Assembly: GCA_013365365.1 (NCBI GenBank)
Contig: JABVXU010000714.1
Coordinates: forward strand, 1-24,684
Direction: 5' to 3'
From: Cruorifilaria tuberocauda
Lineage: Eukaryota > Nematoda > Chromadorea > Rhabditida > Onchocercidae
DNA length: 24,684 bases
How positions within the stretch are numbered: the stretch's first letter is position 1; each line of letters starts with the position of its first letter. This document shows, piece by piece, positions 1-11,388 of the stretch. Below the pieces are notes generated by a model that made no database searches, had not been told where the DNA came from, and was given only the letters and a program-made list of their open reading frames with translations. A program made the position numbers and the translations under genes.

Positions 1-22
1 GTGTGTGTGTGTGTGTGTGTGT
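1..22. repeat. (GT)n microsatellite
   Basis: Eleven perfect GT units at the left edge; the tract may extend beyond the window. It lies 17 bases upstream of the proposed acceptor at 38-39, so it would sit in the end of an intron where a pyrimidine tract is normally found. Confidence 0.95.
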
Positions 23-39
23 ACTGAATGATAATGCAG

Positions 40-1408
40 GAGAGAACTATGGGATTTCTATACGGCTGGTGACAAAATCCTCGAAAAACGGCAACGAAAT
101 GACATGGATGATAAATACAATATCCGTATTTTCCATCAAGTTTCTTTAAATCTCTTATTTCCAGTGAATGAAATAGCAAGGTATGGATAGGGAAACAATT
201 TCAATGATAAAAGTATATCCGTGGTATATATCCGTCTGATTTCTTCTTTCTCTATGTCACTTCCTTTTGAAATATTCATTGAAATGAAAGATGTAATACT
301 TATTTATATGATCTTTAAACAGACAATATTACTAATCCCATTTCGACCCATTCAATTTTCAAACACGAATTAAAAGGTAAATGAATACAAACCACTCAAT
401 CATCTGTTCATCTAATTATTGACGTCATAATATCATCCTGTTAGTTTCATTTCACAGAATTTAAAACCACTCTCTTAACTGTTGCATCTTATATTTGTCT
501 AAAAAAAATACTATGAATAAAATTTCACAATTTTATTTAAAACTCTATTAATTTAAATTTTATTTACTCATAATTGAAATCGAGCTACTGAGGCATTTTA
601 ATATCGCTCATTGAAATACTTACCATTTATCATATTTATATACAGTAGTACTTTATTCTAATAAAAGATAAATATTAATATATCCATTTAAATTTAATTA
701 AGCGTAAAAATTGACAACAATAGTTGCCTGTCTCTTTTTTCAAATTCCATTTGAGCCTGGCATACTTTGATTTATCTCGTTTCCAGAGAATTCTTGATTC
801 CTGACATCTTCTAAAATATATCCTTGGGATGGATAAAGAAATTTCAGTCAAAAATTGAATTACTCATCATCATATAATATTCGATATTTGTGTTGATATT
901 TGCGAATCCAGATTTATTTGGCGAAATTGAATTTGAGTGAAATGAAATTACCTTTTACATTAATTTCTAAATTGTGCTGTTAATTTTGAATGCTTAGTTT
1001 AACAATATATAAAATTCAGATTTACCCTTATCAACACATTATCTGTTTTCCTGTTCTAACTGAGGAGAGTTAATATATTACACGACTAGAAACATACAGA
1101 TGAATATTTGAAAATACTTCACGTGTCCTGCGGAACGAATAAAGCTTAACGTTTCATGAGACCCTTGGATAAGCTTAATTATAATCAGTGTCGATGCAAC
1201 TGGCAAAATTTCTTCTGACAGTGATATTCAAGACAGCTCTGCATACAATTCGATAAAAAATAAAGTGATAGAAGAAAATTACAGCAGCAGTTTGAAATCA
1301 AACATGCGAGAATCAGAACTAATAAAACAAAATCATCATATTGATAATAAAAAATGTCATACATCATCGTTAAATAGTAGTGATTTTCAAACATTTAAAA
1401 GTGCATGA
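40..1408 (+). CDS. 3' part of an unrecognised plus-strand gene (two exons, enters from left)
   Basis: I do not recognise this gene. An internal exon at 40-180 follows an ATGCAG acceptor and ends in a strong donor, AAG|GTATGG. It reads GAG/ARG-ELWDFYTAGDKILEK and continues charged and globular-looking, with in-frame stops just before and just after it. The exon leaves two bases (AG). The terminal exon at 1189-1408 starts after ATAATCAG with one base (T) that completes a Ser codon, then runs 72 codons to TGA at 1406-1408. The terminal part is rich in Ser, Asn, Lys and Glu and looks disordered. The intron (181-1188) shows no further exon that I can support. The fit of phases is one in three by chance, and an open frame of this length is not rare in such AT-rich DNA, so the call rests mainly on amino-acid composition and the strong donor. 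The gene must start left of the window. It converges on the minus-strand gene that ends at 2534. Confidence 0.5.
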
Positions 1409-2494
1409 TATCTATGCGACCATTATACAAACGGAAATGTACAACATGAAATTTAATTGTAACAGAGGTCACGTAATGGATTATTGACGAGAATGATTAC
1501 GCTATTATAAATGATATTTTGTAAATTATTATTATTAGTAGTAATAAAAAATATGAGACATTTCTATTCAAAATTTCTCAAATTTCTTCTTCTAAATTTA
1601 GTTAGCATTTCATGGGGGCGGCATAAATCACGCAAAAATTAATCGTAAAGTTTAATATAAATGGAAAAGAATGATAAAACTGTAATATTTTACATAAATA
1701 AAATTAATTATTAATACAACTACATATGCCATGTATTTTTTTTCTTTGCATTATGTCACTCCAATCAGATAAATTTTGATCTGATTCTAGATCATGATTT
1801 TGTCGATTTTAAAACGATTAAAGAAATTAATTCCAGTAAAAAGGAGTTATCGATTTCTCTTTTGGTAAAAAGTATAGCATCGTATCATTCGGTACGCAGA
1901 AATTGTACAGGTAATTGAAAATGTTACATACAAGCAAATAAAATTCATTTCAAAAGTTGAAACAATTCAAAACATAATTTATAGTGGGAAATTTAATTAT
2001 GAAATGTAATAAAACAAAATTCCTATAAGGATAACAATCTGAAAATGAATTTGCTCTTTTGTTAGGTTTTTAACAGTACAGTATACTAAGAAACTGTATT
2101 ATAATGAAAAATTAACTTGGAATTATTTCGCTCAATTAGTATCTCATGCACAAATGTGAATTAATCATAAAGAGATATATGTTAAATTATCAAACCTAAA
2201 AATTTTTTAATTGAAGGAAAAATTTCCAAGAATATTTTAATGAATACAGTACATACAATATTAATTCAAGAAACAAAATTTATTGTTTTAACATATCTGA
2301 TACATTTGCGTTGCGAATAACGAACAATATTCGATAAAAGTGTTGTTTATATTTCGCATTGTAGAATTTTACACTTAATAACCTGAGAAGAGAAGTCGTT
2401 GACTAGAAAATTTTTACTGTGAATGCCATTAGAAAAGTGAGGTTATCAAAAGTTTCAAGTGAAAAAAGGTTTTTTACTGATCTGTGTTACTCAG
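1409..2494. other. Convergent intergenic region
   Basis: This AT-rich stretch separates the 3' ends of the plus-strand gene ending at 1408 and the minus-strand gene ending at 2534. Both 3' UTRs should fall here. I see no exon, RNA gene or repeat in it. Confidence 0.6.
1543..1548 (+). terminator. Candidate poly(A) signal AATAAA for the plus-strand gene
   Basis: An AATAAA hexamer lies 135 bases after the TGA at 1406-1408. Such hexamers are frequent by chance in this AT-rich DNA, so this is only the nearest plausible signal. Confidence 0.3.
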
Positions 2495-2500
2495 TTTATT
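2495..2500 (-). terminator. Poly(A) signal AATAAA of the mucin-like gene
   Basis: On the minus strand an AATAAA hexamer lies 33 bases after the TAA stop at 2536-2534. The distance is typical for the short 3' UTRs of nematode genes. Confidence 0.6.
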
Positions 2501-2533
2501 CATTATTCGACTATCACTCAACTGATTCCTTTT

Positions 2534-4847
2534 TTAATCATCGTATTCTTCTTCCTCGTCATTATTGATATCCTCGTTAAACAAAAATTCGTCATTTGTT
2601 GAAGTTCCTTCAGTAGTAAAATCATCGCTGACACTCTCGTTAGACGAAATGTCGTCTGTGGTACTTAACGACTCTGCATTTATACTACTCTCCGTGCTGC
2701 TTTCATCAATTTCAGGTTGTGAATTTGATGTTATACTTAACTCCTGGAGGAAATTTTGATCAGTTGTCCTGCTCAGTTGCAATTGCATTTTGTACTTCTT
2801 TCTCGCTGCTAAATTTGCTAATCTAAACTTTTCTTCTTCTTTCGTATCATCTACTGATGCTAGAGAAATGTCTGAATAAAAATCACTGTTTGTTTCATTT
2901 GCATCATTTTCGAAATTATCTAATGAATTAGGTTCGTCATCCATGACGAAATCAATTTTTGGTCGATCAAATATTTTGGGTCTCGTTTCTTTCTTATAAC
3001 TTACTTCATCAAGAAGTATATACTTGTAAATATTGTTTGTTCGATTAATAAGTGATGTAAATTGAACGTCATACAGCAAAGCTGGTAGTGTTATGTTAAA
3101 AACAGATATTGGTGATATTTTTTCTATTTTATTTATAAGCTCAGTTTCGTTGTCCGTAACTGATATTGCATTTTGAAGCCCTCTTACGGTATTCTGTGTT
3201 ATACCTGTTCCAATGAAATTTTCCATGCTTGAATTTGATAGCGTGGAAGTTTTGATTGTTTCACTGATGTTGAAAAGTCCTTCACTAGGAAATATTAGTG
3301 ATTTAACTGTGAAATCATCTGCAGTAGTAATTTCATCATCATTAATAGTTGCAGCAATCGAAGCTGCAAACGATATATCAGACAACTCGTTATCACCGAT
3401 CAATTCATGATCTGTTTCTGTTATTCTATTATCTGCTGAATTCGTTGTTGCCATTGTTGATAATTTCGAATCCTCGAAAAAATAGTCTTCAGTTTCTGAT
3501 GCGTCCGTTACTCTCACTGTTCCTAATGTTTCAGTAAATGATGAGAAATCATTTGGAATAAATTGCCGAACATTATTCGTTATTAATGGTTTATTTGTTG
3601 TAACGAAGCCTTTCAAGACTGATGCTTCATTATCCACCTCTCTTGTGCTACTTCCAGTTTCTGTGACATCCGAAATATCCGACATGTTTGTATCGTGGTC
3701 ATTTCCAGCAATAGTCGTATATGGTACTGATTCGGTAAGCATGCTTTCTTTAAATTCTGTTTGAGTAGCATTTGGTCCGACGAATGATTCTTCCGACGTT
3801 TTCATGGATTTATCTTTTCTATCTAATGAAAACGAATTTTTCTGTGAAATGATCAAGTCATCGAAGTTTATTGAGGTAGATGCAGGAGCCCGATCCTCTA
3901 GTGAATGTTCAAAATCACTGATATCTGATGTTGAGGTCTCCGAAATGGTACTTGTGTCTAAATGCGTCAGAAATTCCGTGGTTTTTCGAATACTGCCATC
4001 CGTTGTGGGAGCAATCGATTCATCAGTTTTTGATTCTTCTGAAAAAATTGTTGTGCTATTTATAATTGAATTGAAGTTGATGGTTTTCATCGAGAATTTT
4101 GCATTATCTGTAGTTGAGGTGTAAGAGTCATCATATGTGATACTATTCGAGTTTTCTGATAATGACGGGGAAGTTGCATTTAATGATAACATCATTTCCG
4201 ATGTCACATACAGACTTGTGCCAAGATTTTCAGAATTATCGATTCTTAGACTCGTATCAGAAATTGTTTCACTATCAACCGTTGCTTTTAATTCAAAAGC
4301 TGTCGATGATGCTTGTGAGGAAGATGAATCACTGAATAAGGTATCCAATGCTTCGCTGATTCTTGCTTCTTCAGCTCTATCATTTATTTGAAATTTTGAT
4401 GGTACTTCGATAAGCTTCGTAGGAGAATCTGTATTGCTATTATATTCATGTAAACGTGATGATTTTTCAGTTGATATATGATATTCTTCGGTTGAAGGCT
4501 CATTGCTACTACTGATGCCTGCGATTTCATTGGCAATGCTACTAACAAATTCTACAAATTGATCTTTTGAAAATGGATTAGATTGCATTGAAAGATCCAT
4601 TGATCCTATCATTTTCTTGGCGTTCATATCGTCAATTGTATCAAAACTATCACCATTTCCCCTCCACAAGAACGGTGAAGTGGATGTTGTTGCCTGAGTG
4701 CTAGGAGAGTGATAATCATTCCGAGCAGCACTATCATCATTATCTTCAGTTGAGAAAATGTTCGTATTCTCGACGATGAAATCCTCATTCTGACTGCGTA
4801 ATTCAGATGAATCGGTAGTGTCAAATATTGGAATATCATTGGTACTT
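2534..4847 (-). other. Last exon: Ser/Thr/Asp/Glu-rich tail of the membrane protein
   Basis: This one 2,314-base exon starts after a TTTTGTAG acceptor at 4848-4849 and completes a codon begun in exon 5046-4980. The frame stays open for about 770 codons to TAA at 2536-2534. No repeat unit is obvious: the low complexity is compositional, not tandem. N-glycosylation sequons include NAT, NST, NMS, NIS, NSS, NET, NIT and NRT. Near the C-terminus a short basic segment (NLAARKKYKMQLQLS) interrupts the acidic run. A tail like this suggests an extended, heavily O-glycosylated stalk, but glycosylation is inferred from composition. Confidence 0.85.
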
Positions 4848-7800
4848 CTACAAAATGTTCAATGATCACTTTCAAATTTAATGAATTATCAAACTGCTAA
4901 TTGTAACTCTAAACAACATGTTTGCTGATAAAAAAGCATGAAAAAGATCTGATGATATTCTAGAAGAATTGTAACTTACATTTTGCTTGATTTCTCAATG
5001 GATGAAGTAGAAACTGTAGTTACTTTCTCGCTTGTTCCCAAAATATCTGAAGTTTTATAGTAAGAGCGATCTCATCAACGGTAGATATGATAGCAAAAAG
5101 AAAAAATATTTGATATGCTAACTGATTAGCATGGTGCTTGTCAAAAAACTATGTGTTGTTACTTAACGTAGAACGATGTAATAATTGCTGGACTTTCTCA
5201 TCTATATAAAAAAATTGCTAACCGTTTTGCGACTCTTTGACCACTTTAATATTTTACAATAAATAAATAAATACAATAATCAATAGTACTAATGAAAAAC
5301 TAATTATTACTTACCTGTATTATAATGAAATGTGTAAATTGATGGTGTAAGTCCTTTTAATGGTATCGTATGAATATTAATGTGATTATTTTTCTGTAAA
5401 AGAAAAAATAAACATAAAAAATCAAGTTTTACTAGAAATATGGCGTGAAAGAGGTTCATCTGTTTCAATTTTTCAGAAATCGTTACTTTCAAATTTACTT
5501 TTAATTTTTTGACAATATCAAATACCAAACAAATACTTTTTCGCTATCCGTTGTTGGTAAGAAAGCAACTTCGTTTACAGTATACGACGCAATGAACTGC
5601 GATGAATCAGTTGCTGTTGTAAAGATTATATCTCTGTTTAGTTCATTGTTATTTTTATAGTAAGAAACTGGAAAAAAAGAGTAAATTTAAAATAAACTCA
5701 AGTTTTTTCCTGCTGATTTATGGTCATACAGTAGAAATGATAGTTTGATGTGATAACAATTCGGTTTTGAATAAAAAGCCATCTGCAATATAAAAGAAAT
5801 AATTCGTGTGGTATACTAATTCATTTTGTCTCGGATGATCAATTGGAAATGAAAATGAAGAAATCACGTAACTAACTCAGTTTATCATTGATTAAATTAG
5901 CTGTTTCAGTAACACTTCTTCCATCGCTTATAATATTACCGTACATAAAGTAATGAGTAGCATTTGCATCATTAATAAATACTGTTTCAGTCATATTAGC
6001 AAGTTTTGTTTCTTCCAATATTTTATTTGAGTCAATCATATCTTTTTCGAATACAATATCATCCCTAGAAATGATAAAAATTAAAGAAACTGATAAAAGA
6101 TGAAAGTTCAAAACATTCTGCAATTTTTTTTTTCTCTCTCTTGTACAAAAATAGTCTTTTTGAAAATAGATTAATCAGTTATCAGATTTTATTGGCTAAC
6201 GATTAAATTTCGTCTAAATATCGATCCTGAAATACAAATAATCATACCTATAAGAGGCACGGTCGGCAACAAATAAAATATAAAGACTTGGTTTCCTTTC
6301 TAAACTATAGCGATAATATTGCCAAACAGCACTGTAATTTAATTTAAAAAAATAATTTCAGAAAATGAATATAATAAGAAAAAGAAATTTTTCTCCCTTT
6401 ATTTTTCAAATAAGAATGCAAATGTTTTACGCAAAAAAGAAAAATTATTTTGCTGAAATTTTTTGCAAACTATAAATTACTTTTGGTTTACGCAAATATT
6501 TCTATCGAAAAAAAAACAAAAACAAAAAATCAATTAATTGTAAGATAAGAAACAACAGATTGATCGATTCAAATAAAAAATTGATAGATTCTTATTAGCT
6601 TAATTTACATTATATCATGGTATTCTTTGTGTATATAAAATAAATCTTAAAAAAATATTTGCGAAAAAAGAATACCAGATTTTAAGAAAATGAATAAAAT
6701 AAAGAAAAAAGAGAGAGAACGGGGATTAAAGATCATATAAATGTAGGTAATCAGGACAAGATATTTTTAAAATTTTGTTAAATAATGAAATAAAGGAGAG
6801 AGTGAATGAGGAAGGAAGAGAGAAAAAGCAAAAAAAGATGAATAGATCCATCATTTTACAATCTGATATAAAGTAATTGGTCTATTGTTATCAGGCGTTA
6901 TTTTGATGTACTTCAAAGATTTTACTTAATTAACTAATTAAATTTGTTTGCTTGTTGCTGTTGAACTTTGATAATTTGCTAAAGTTTAATTTTATTTTTT
7001 TTGGAAAAAGTGAAATTATATGAGAAATTGTTATAAAATATGGAGAGTTATAAAAACTGAGTCAGTATAAACTAGTATAATTAAATTTGAAAGTGATTGC
7101 AAGAATTCGTTCTTTGTTGTCTAATCAATGATTAAATTTTAAAAAATATTAATTAAATAACGAATATTATCTGCTACTTCTTTAAAATAATAAAAAACAC
7201 AAAAATTTTTATGAAAATGAATTGTAAATAAATGCGAAGAGAAAGGTTGGACAATCTTGAATTAATTTAAAAAAAGAAAACCGAACTGTGTTTGATTGGG
7301 ATTATCAGATATGTAAGTTTCCTGATCTTTATCAATCAGATCAACATATCGCATTGTGCAGGTTGCATCACAGAAATCACTAATTGTCGTTTTTCCGGGA
7401 ATAGAATAAGTTTGTATGACAAACTGAGCATCGCTACCGTAATAATTGAGCAGTACTGAACGTATCACTTGCAATGTGTATCTCTAAAATATAAAATATA
7501 AAGGTAAAGTCAAGCAAATGTTATAGTTTATAGTAGACTGTAGTAATTTCATTTCATATAATCAAATTTATTTTATCGATTTTAGCAATCAGTTTCATCA
7601 GAATTAGAATCTCCGAAGTTACGATTAATCATGCAAAAGAGTTTCGCAATTCACTTGCTTAATCATTTATCGATTTCAATCGACGAGTCAATCGATATCC
7701 GTTTGCTTAATCAATTAGATTATCCAAGTGGATTTGATAATCTGTTCCTCCGCTTATTGTTCAAGTAGGAATAGAAAAGTGGAACAATCAATTAATTTTC

Positions 7801-10497
7801 AATGGAAATGAAACTGATTGTCTATTATTACTCGATAATCTACTGATATTAGTAACTTAATTTGATTAAGATAAATTCAAATCTTTGGTAAACCATTCAA
7901 AATATGATAACAATGACAATGCATTCAACACAGAAAAACTGATTATTAAAACTTTGAATTAAAAATTTTAAGGCTTTAATTATTCGAATGATTTTTAAAA
8001 ATATCTATCATTGCTTTATCGCTTTTTCAATAGTTTAAAATATTTTGCTGCAAAAAAGAGGCTATGATGTTTCGAATTTCAAAGAAATTTCAATTTTTTA
8101 TCTATAAATTCCGAGCACTTTACAATATTTCAATTCCCTATTTTTTCTTCTAAATTTCTTTTCAATTAATGAACTTTAAATTTATTTAGATCAAGGTTTA
8201 ATTATATATTTTACTTAAATTTAACTGTATCTGGCTAGTTCAGCATTTTCTTTTTTACATCCAGTTAAATCAGACAAATTGTAACATCATAACACTTTCT
8301 TCTTTGAATTCACATAATTTTTCCCAGCCTGCTACTGATAGTGATACGATTTTATTTTCTAATGAGACAATTCAAAACGAGTTTCCCGAACAGTTGCGGG
8401 CAAGTAATTGAAAAAAATTCCAATCTTCAACTCGCTGATTGCATTGTTTTGGGAAGTTAAATTTTTAAACTTAGAAACAAAGCGTAGCGATTTGATATTC
8501 TCCCAAATATCAGACAAATTGAAACTAACAAAGTGGAAGTTGTTGTAAAATATTTTTGTGAAAGAGAAATGCAACAAAATTATTAAATAAATACAAATCA
8601 ATCACTTCCATTCTCCTAAAAAAAGTGACAAATTTTTTTAAGAAACTAGAATCCGCTTCATACGATCCGTACTAAACAATTTAGTAGCATATGTTGTCCA
8701 CTTGAGAAACTGTTTCTGCCAATCACGTAGATATCAGGCTATTTTAACTTTAATTTTTAATTTTATAAAACTGACATTTAAAATGCTATCCTCTTTCGAT
8801 TTACATACTAAAAATTTAAATAGAGCCTGAATAATCGTTTGTTTCCATAGCATTCTGCTTCTAATTTTATCTATAAAATTAAAAAGATTTACTTTTCCAT
8901 CAGAATCACTTTTTTATAATTTTTTAAAGCTTTTCAAAGCACTTTCAATTAACGCGAGCAATTTAAATGCTTAAAATTTTAATAGAATCTAATTCATTTC
9001 TTCCATTTAAAATGATCTATTCTAATTTTATATTACGAAATTTAGGTATAATTTGAATACTTTTCCCTTTCAAAATATTTTCTTTACAATTGAACGTTGA
9101 AAAATCAAAATAAAATTTGAATTTCCTTAAAAACGTTGTCCTTTCAATTTTATCTCATCTGCGAATTACTTTCCCCATAAAAGCTTTCTCTTTCTAATTC
9201 TACGCTATCAATTAATTTTTGAAGTCACATAAACACTTTGCTGTTGTTGACGTTGCCGTTGAAATATTCTTCATAACAAATGAAATGTTTGACTGTGAAG
9301 CGGAAGAGAGAGAATTAAGAAGACGACGATGAAATCATCATTATTTGGAGTAATCACACAATAACAATGGTCGTATTTTTTGCATTCCGTTGAAATTATC
9401 TGACGTCAGTTACTTTTTTACTTCAAGTTACAATTTACGCTAAACAAAAACATATTTGGTTGAATTGGTTGAAATTGGTTGAAATAATTAATCTAATTTA
9501 AATAAGAAATGAAGTTGAATACAAGAATGAATTTTGCAAAGCGATAGATTATGAAATGATAACTGAAGCTCATGATATGGAGATTGATAAATAAATTCGA
9601 ATGACGCAGAGGTCCATAACGATAAGCTGTTTTAATTCTAAGTTGTAAATCACGATAAACTAATGCATACTATTCTCTGAACAATCCATTATATAATCTA
9701 TCATATGATTATAATACGAATATTTGTGTATAATGACTGTCACAAAAATTTTTTGTCAAATTATAATAATTATAATAAGCGTATTTAATATTATGATAAA
9801 AATAGCTGTCGTATAATAATTATAGTACAGATATCTACCTTTTGACATCATGATAAGAAAAGTCTATCGTGCGATAACTAATTTGTGACTAATCTATACC
9901 ATAGAAAGAAATTACTGCATTTGACAATCATTTTGAAATCATGCTTTAATTATCGCATGATTGCACGATGAAATCTTTTTAATTAATATAAATTGCATTA
10001 CTTTAACATTTTCGATGGATCGTCTGAGTTGTATACCTTTTGGGGCCACTAAATTTATTGCAAAAACAGCATGCACTTGACGTTTCCAATTCTCTGAAAT
10101 CAGCATCAAATTGTACTTTATATTATCGATCTTAAATTGATTAATTTTAAACTAATTTAAATTATATTTCTTTAGTTGTTTTAATTAAGTACATGAAGCA
10201 GTCTGTTAATGGCATAATTCAATATATTAGAGAGGATTCATTAGGAAAAAATGAACTGAACGGTATTATCAATCAACCTTTGTCTTCTGACATGTCGATT
10301 TCCTTGAGAGTAAATTTTTGATTGTTTGGAGGCAACTCAAATGTTAACATAATACCAGTAACGATGATTAATGCAAATAGTATACTAAAAGCAACTGATA
10401 TGGTAACGATATGTTTTATGAGCCTTTTCTTTTTCAACTTTGCAACACGGTTATTCATTCGTGCTGTTGACAAAAGTACGACAAATGGCATTGCCAT
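2534..10497 (-). CDS. Type II single-pass membrane protein with very long Ser/Thr/acidic mucin-like tail (multi-exon)
   Basis: Not recognised as a named family. Exons, with reading phase checked at each junction: 10497-10278, 10093-10037, one unresolved link (best candidate 9292-9237), 7483-7287, 6331-6248, 6064-5877, 5782-5730, 5667-5537, 5393-5315, 5046-4980 and 4847-2534. The start MAMPFVVLLS follows an in-frame stop. Residues 20-29 are Lys/Arg-rich and residues 30-53 form one hydrophobic span with no signal peptide, which predicts an inside N-terminus. The ectodomain alternates beta-like stretches (HAVFAINLVAP, AQFVIQTYS, SLYILFVADRAS) with helices, an order resembling a von Willebrand A fold that lacks the metal-binding DxSxS; this is inference. 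The last exon encodes about 770 residues dominated by Ser, Thr, Asp and Glu, with at least eleven N-x-S/T sites and an acidic end (NDEEEEYDD). Total about 1,130 residues. The junction 5877/5782 does not agree in phase (see findings). The long introns at 6332-7286 and 7484-10036 hold no other supported exon. The product is probably a surface or cuticle-associated glycoprotein. Confidence 0.8.
9456..9484. repeat. Short tandem repeat, three units of TTGGTTGAA(A)
   Basis: Three consecutive copies lie at 9456-9464, 9465-9474 and 9475-9484, inside an intron of the membrane-protein gene. The first copy lacks the last A. Confidence 0.85.
9690..9900. repeat. Degenerate AT-rich repeat region
   Basis: Similar blocks recur here, built on ATGATAA-rich cores followed by CTGTC or CTATC and then a GTATAATAA- or GCGATAACTA-like tail. 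Copies are visible near 9730, 9795 and 9850. The divergence is too high to fix a unit length by eye. It lies in an intron of the membrane-protein gene. Confidence 0.4.
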
Positions 10498-10542
10498 TGG
10501 GATGGATGGACTTCTTGTTCCTTCCTAGCACCTTAAACACAT
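10498..10542 (-). promoter_or_regulatory. 5' leader with splice acceptor and in-frame upstream mini-ORF
   Basis: On the minus strand a TTTCAG acceptor (10548-10543) is followed at once by ATG and a five-codon open frame (MCLRC) ending in TAG. The stop is in frame with the main start at 10497, ten codons downstream. No upstream coding exon is evident, so the acceptor may take a trans-spliced leader, as is common in nematodes. A non-coding cis exon is the alternative. Confidence 0.45.
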
Positions 10543-11374
10543 CTGAAACATTCCAATTTAATATTTTTTGATGAATACATTGTAAATGCTTCAATCAGTC
10601 AGTGCATCAGAAAACATTTTCCTTCCTTTCTTCATATTCTTATTGAATTAAGATTAATAATTTTTCATTAATTTTTCGCAGAGATTTTTTTAGTGAAGAA
10701 TCAGTTTCAAGATATTAGTTATTACTTAAAACAATGTGAAAAGTTGGGGAAAAGTTGTTATTCAAAGGTTGGTAATAATTAAAATTAACAAAATTAGGAG
10801 ATTAATTCTCCAGTTAACCTCATAAAGCAACTATTCATTATGCAATCATCCTCTTTCACTTATTAGTATGTTACCCAAAAAATTATCACATCCAAATTAT
10901 TTTTTGCAATCGCAAATTTCAAGAAATTAAGTGTTTCCTCTTATTTATTTATAAAGTTGAAAACTTATGCATCTCAACTACTAATTACCTGATCAACTTA
11001 TCAATCATTACTCAATTTTTAAATGATAAGTGAGAAACATCAAAATTTCATGTCATAGAATTGAATAATACTTCAATCGAATAATTAATTTTTAAAGAAG
11101 GAAATACCTCTTTGACAAATATTCTCATGCATAGAAATGCTTTCAAATTAATATACTGCAAAAGATCTAAGTCATTTTTGTTTTAACCTTTCACAATACT
11201 TTAATTAATAAATCATGAAACATTGTGAAAAATAAGAAAGTTCAATTCTTTGGAGCAAATAATTGACATGTTTTAAAATAATTTGAAAACGTCAATCCTA
11301 CAATTTCTTCACTCTAATCATTCATTTGTTTTCAATTATTTTCACTGATTTGAATTACATTTCGCCATGCATTA

Positions 11375-11388
11375 ATATATATATATAT
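11375..11388. repeat. (AT)7 microsatellite
   Basis: Seven perfect AT units in intergenic DNA. Confidence 0.9.

Noticed and set aside
1185..1394. Minus-strand open frame of 69 codons (Cys/Leu/Tyr-rich)
   Set aside because: It is the antisense of the proposed plus-strand terminal exon 1189-1408, which has the more plausible hydrophilic composition and a matching upstream exon.
2565..4391. Several plus-strand open frames of 60-106 codons across the large minus-strand exon
   Set aside because: They are antisense shadows of the Ser/Thr/Asp-rich coding exon, whose codon composition keeps the other strand open. None has splice context or a protein-like makeup of its own.
8359..8601. Minus-strand open frame of 80 codons inside a long intron
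   Set aside because: It does not fit the phase of the surrounding exons and has no good donor. The N-terminal half is Phe/Ile-rich intron-like sequence.
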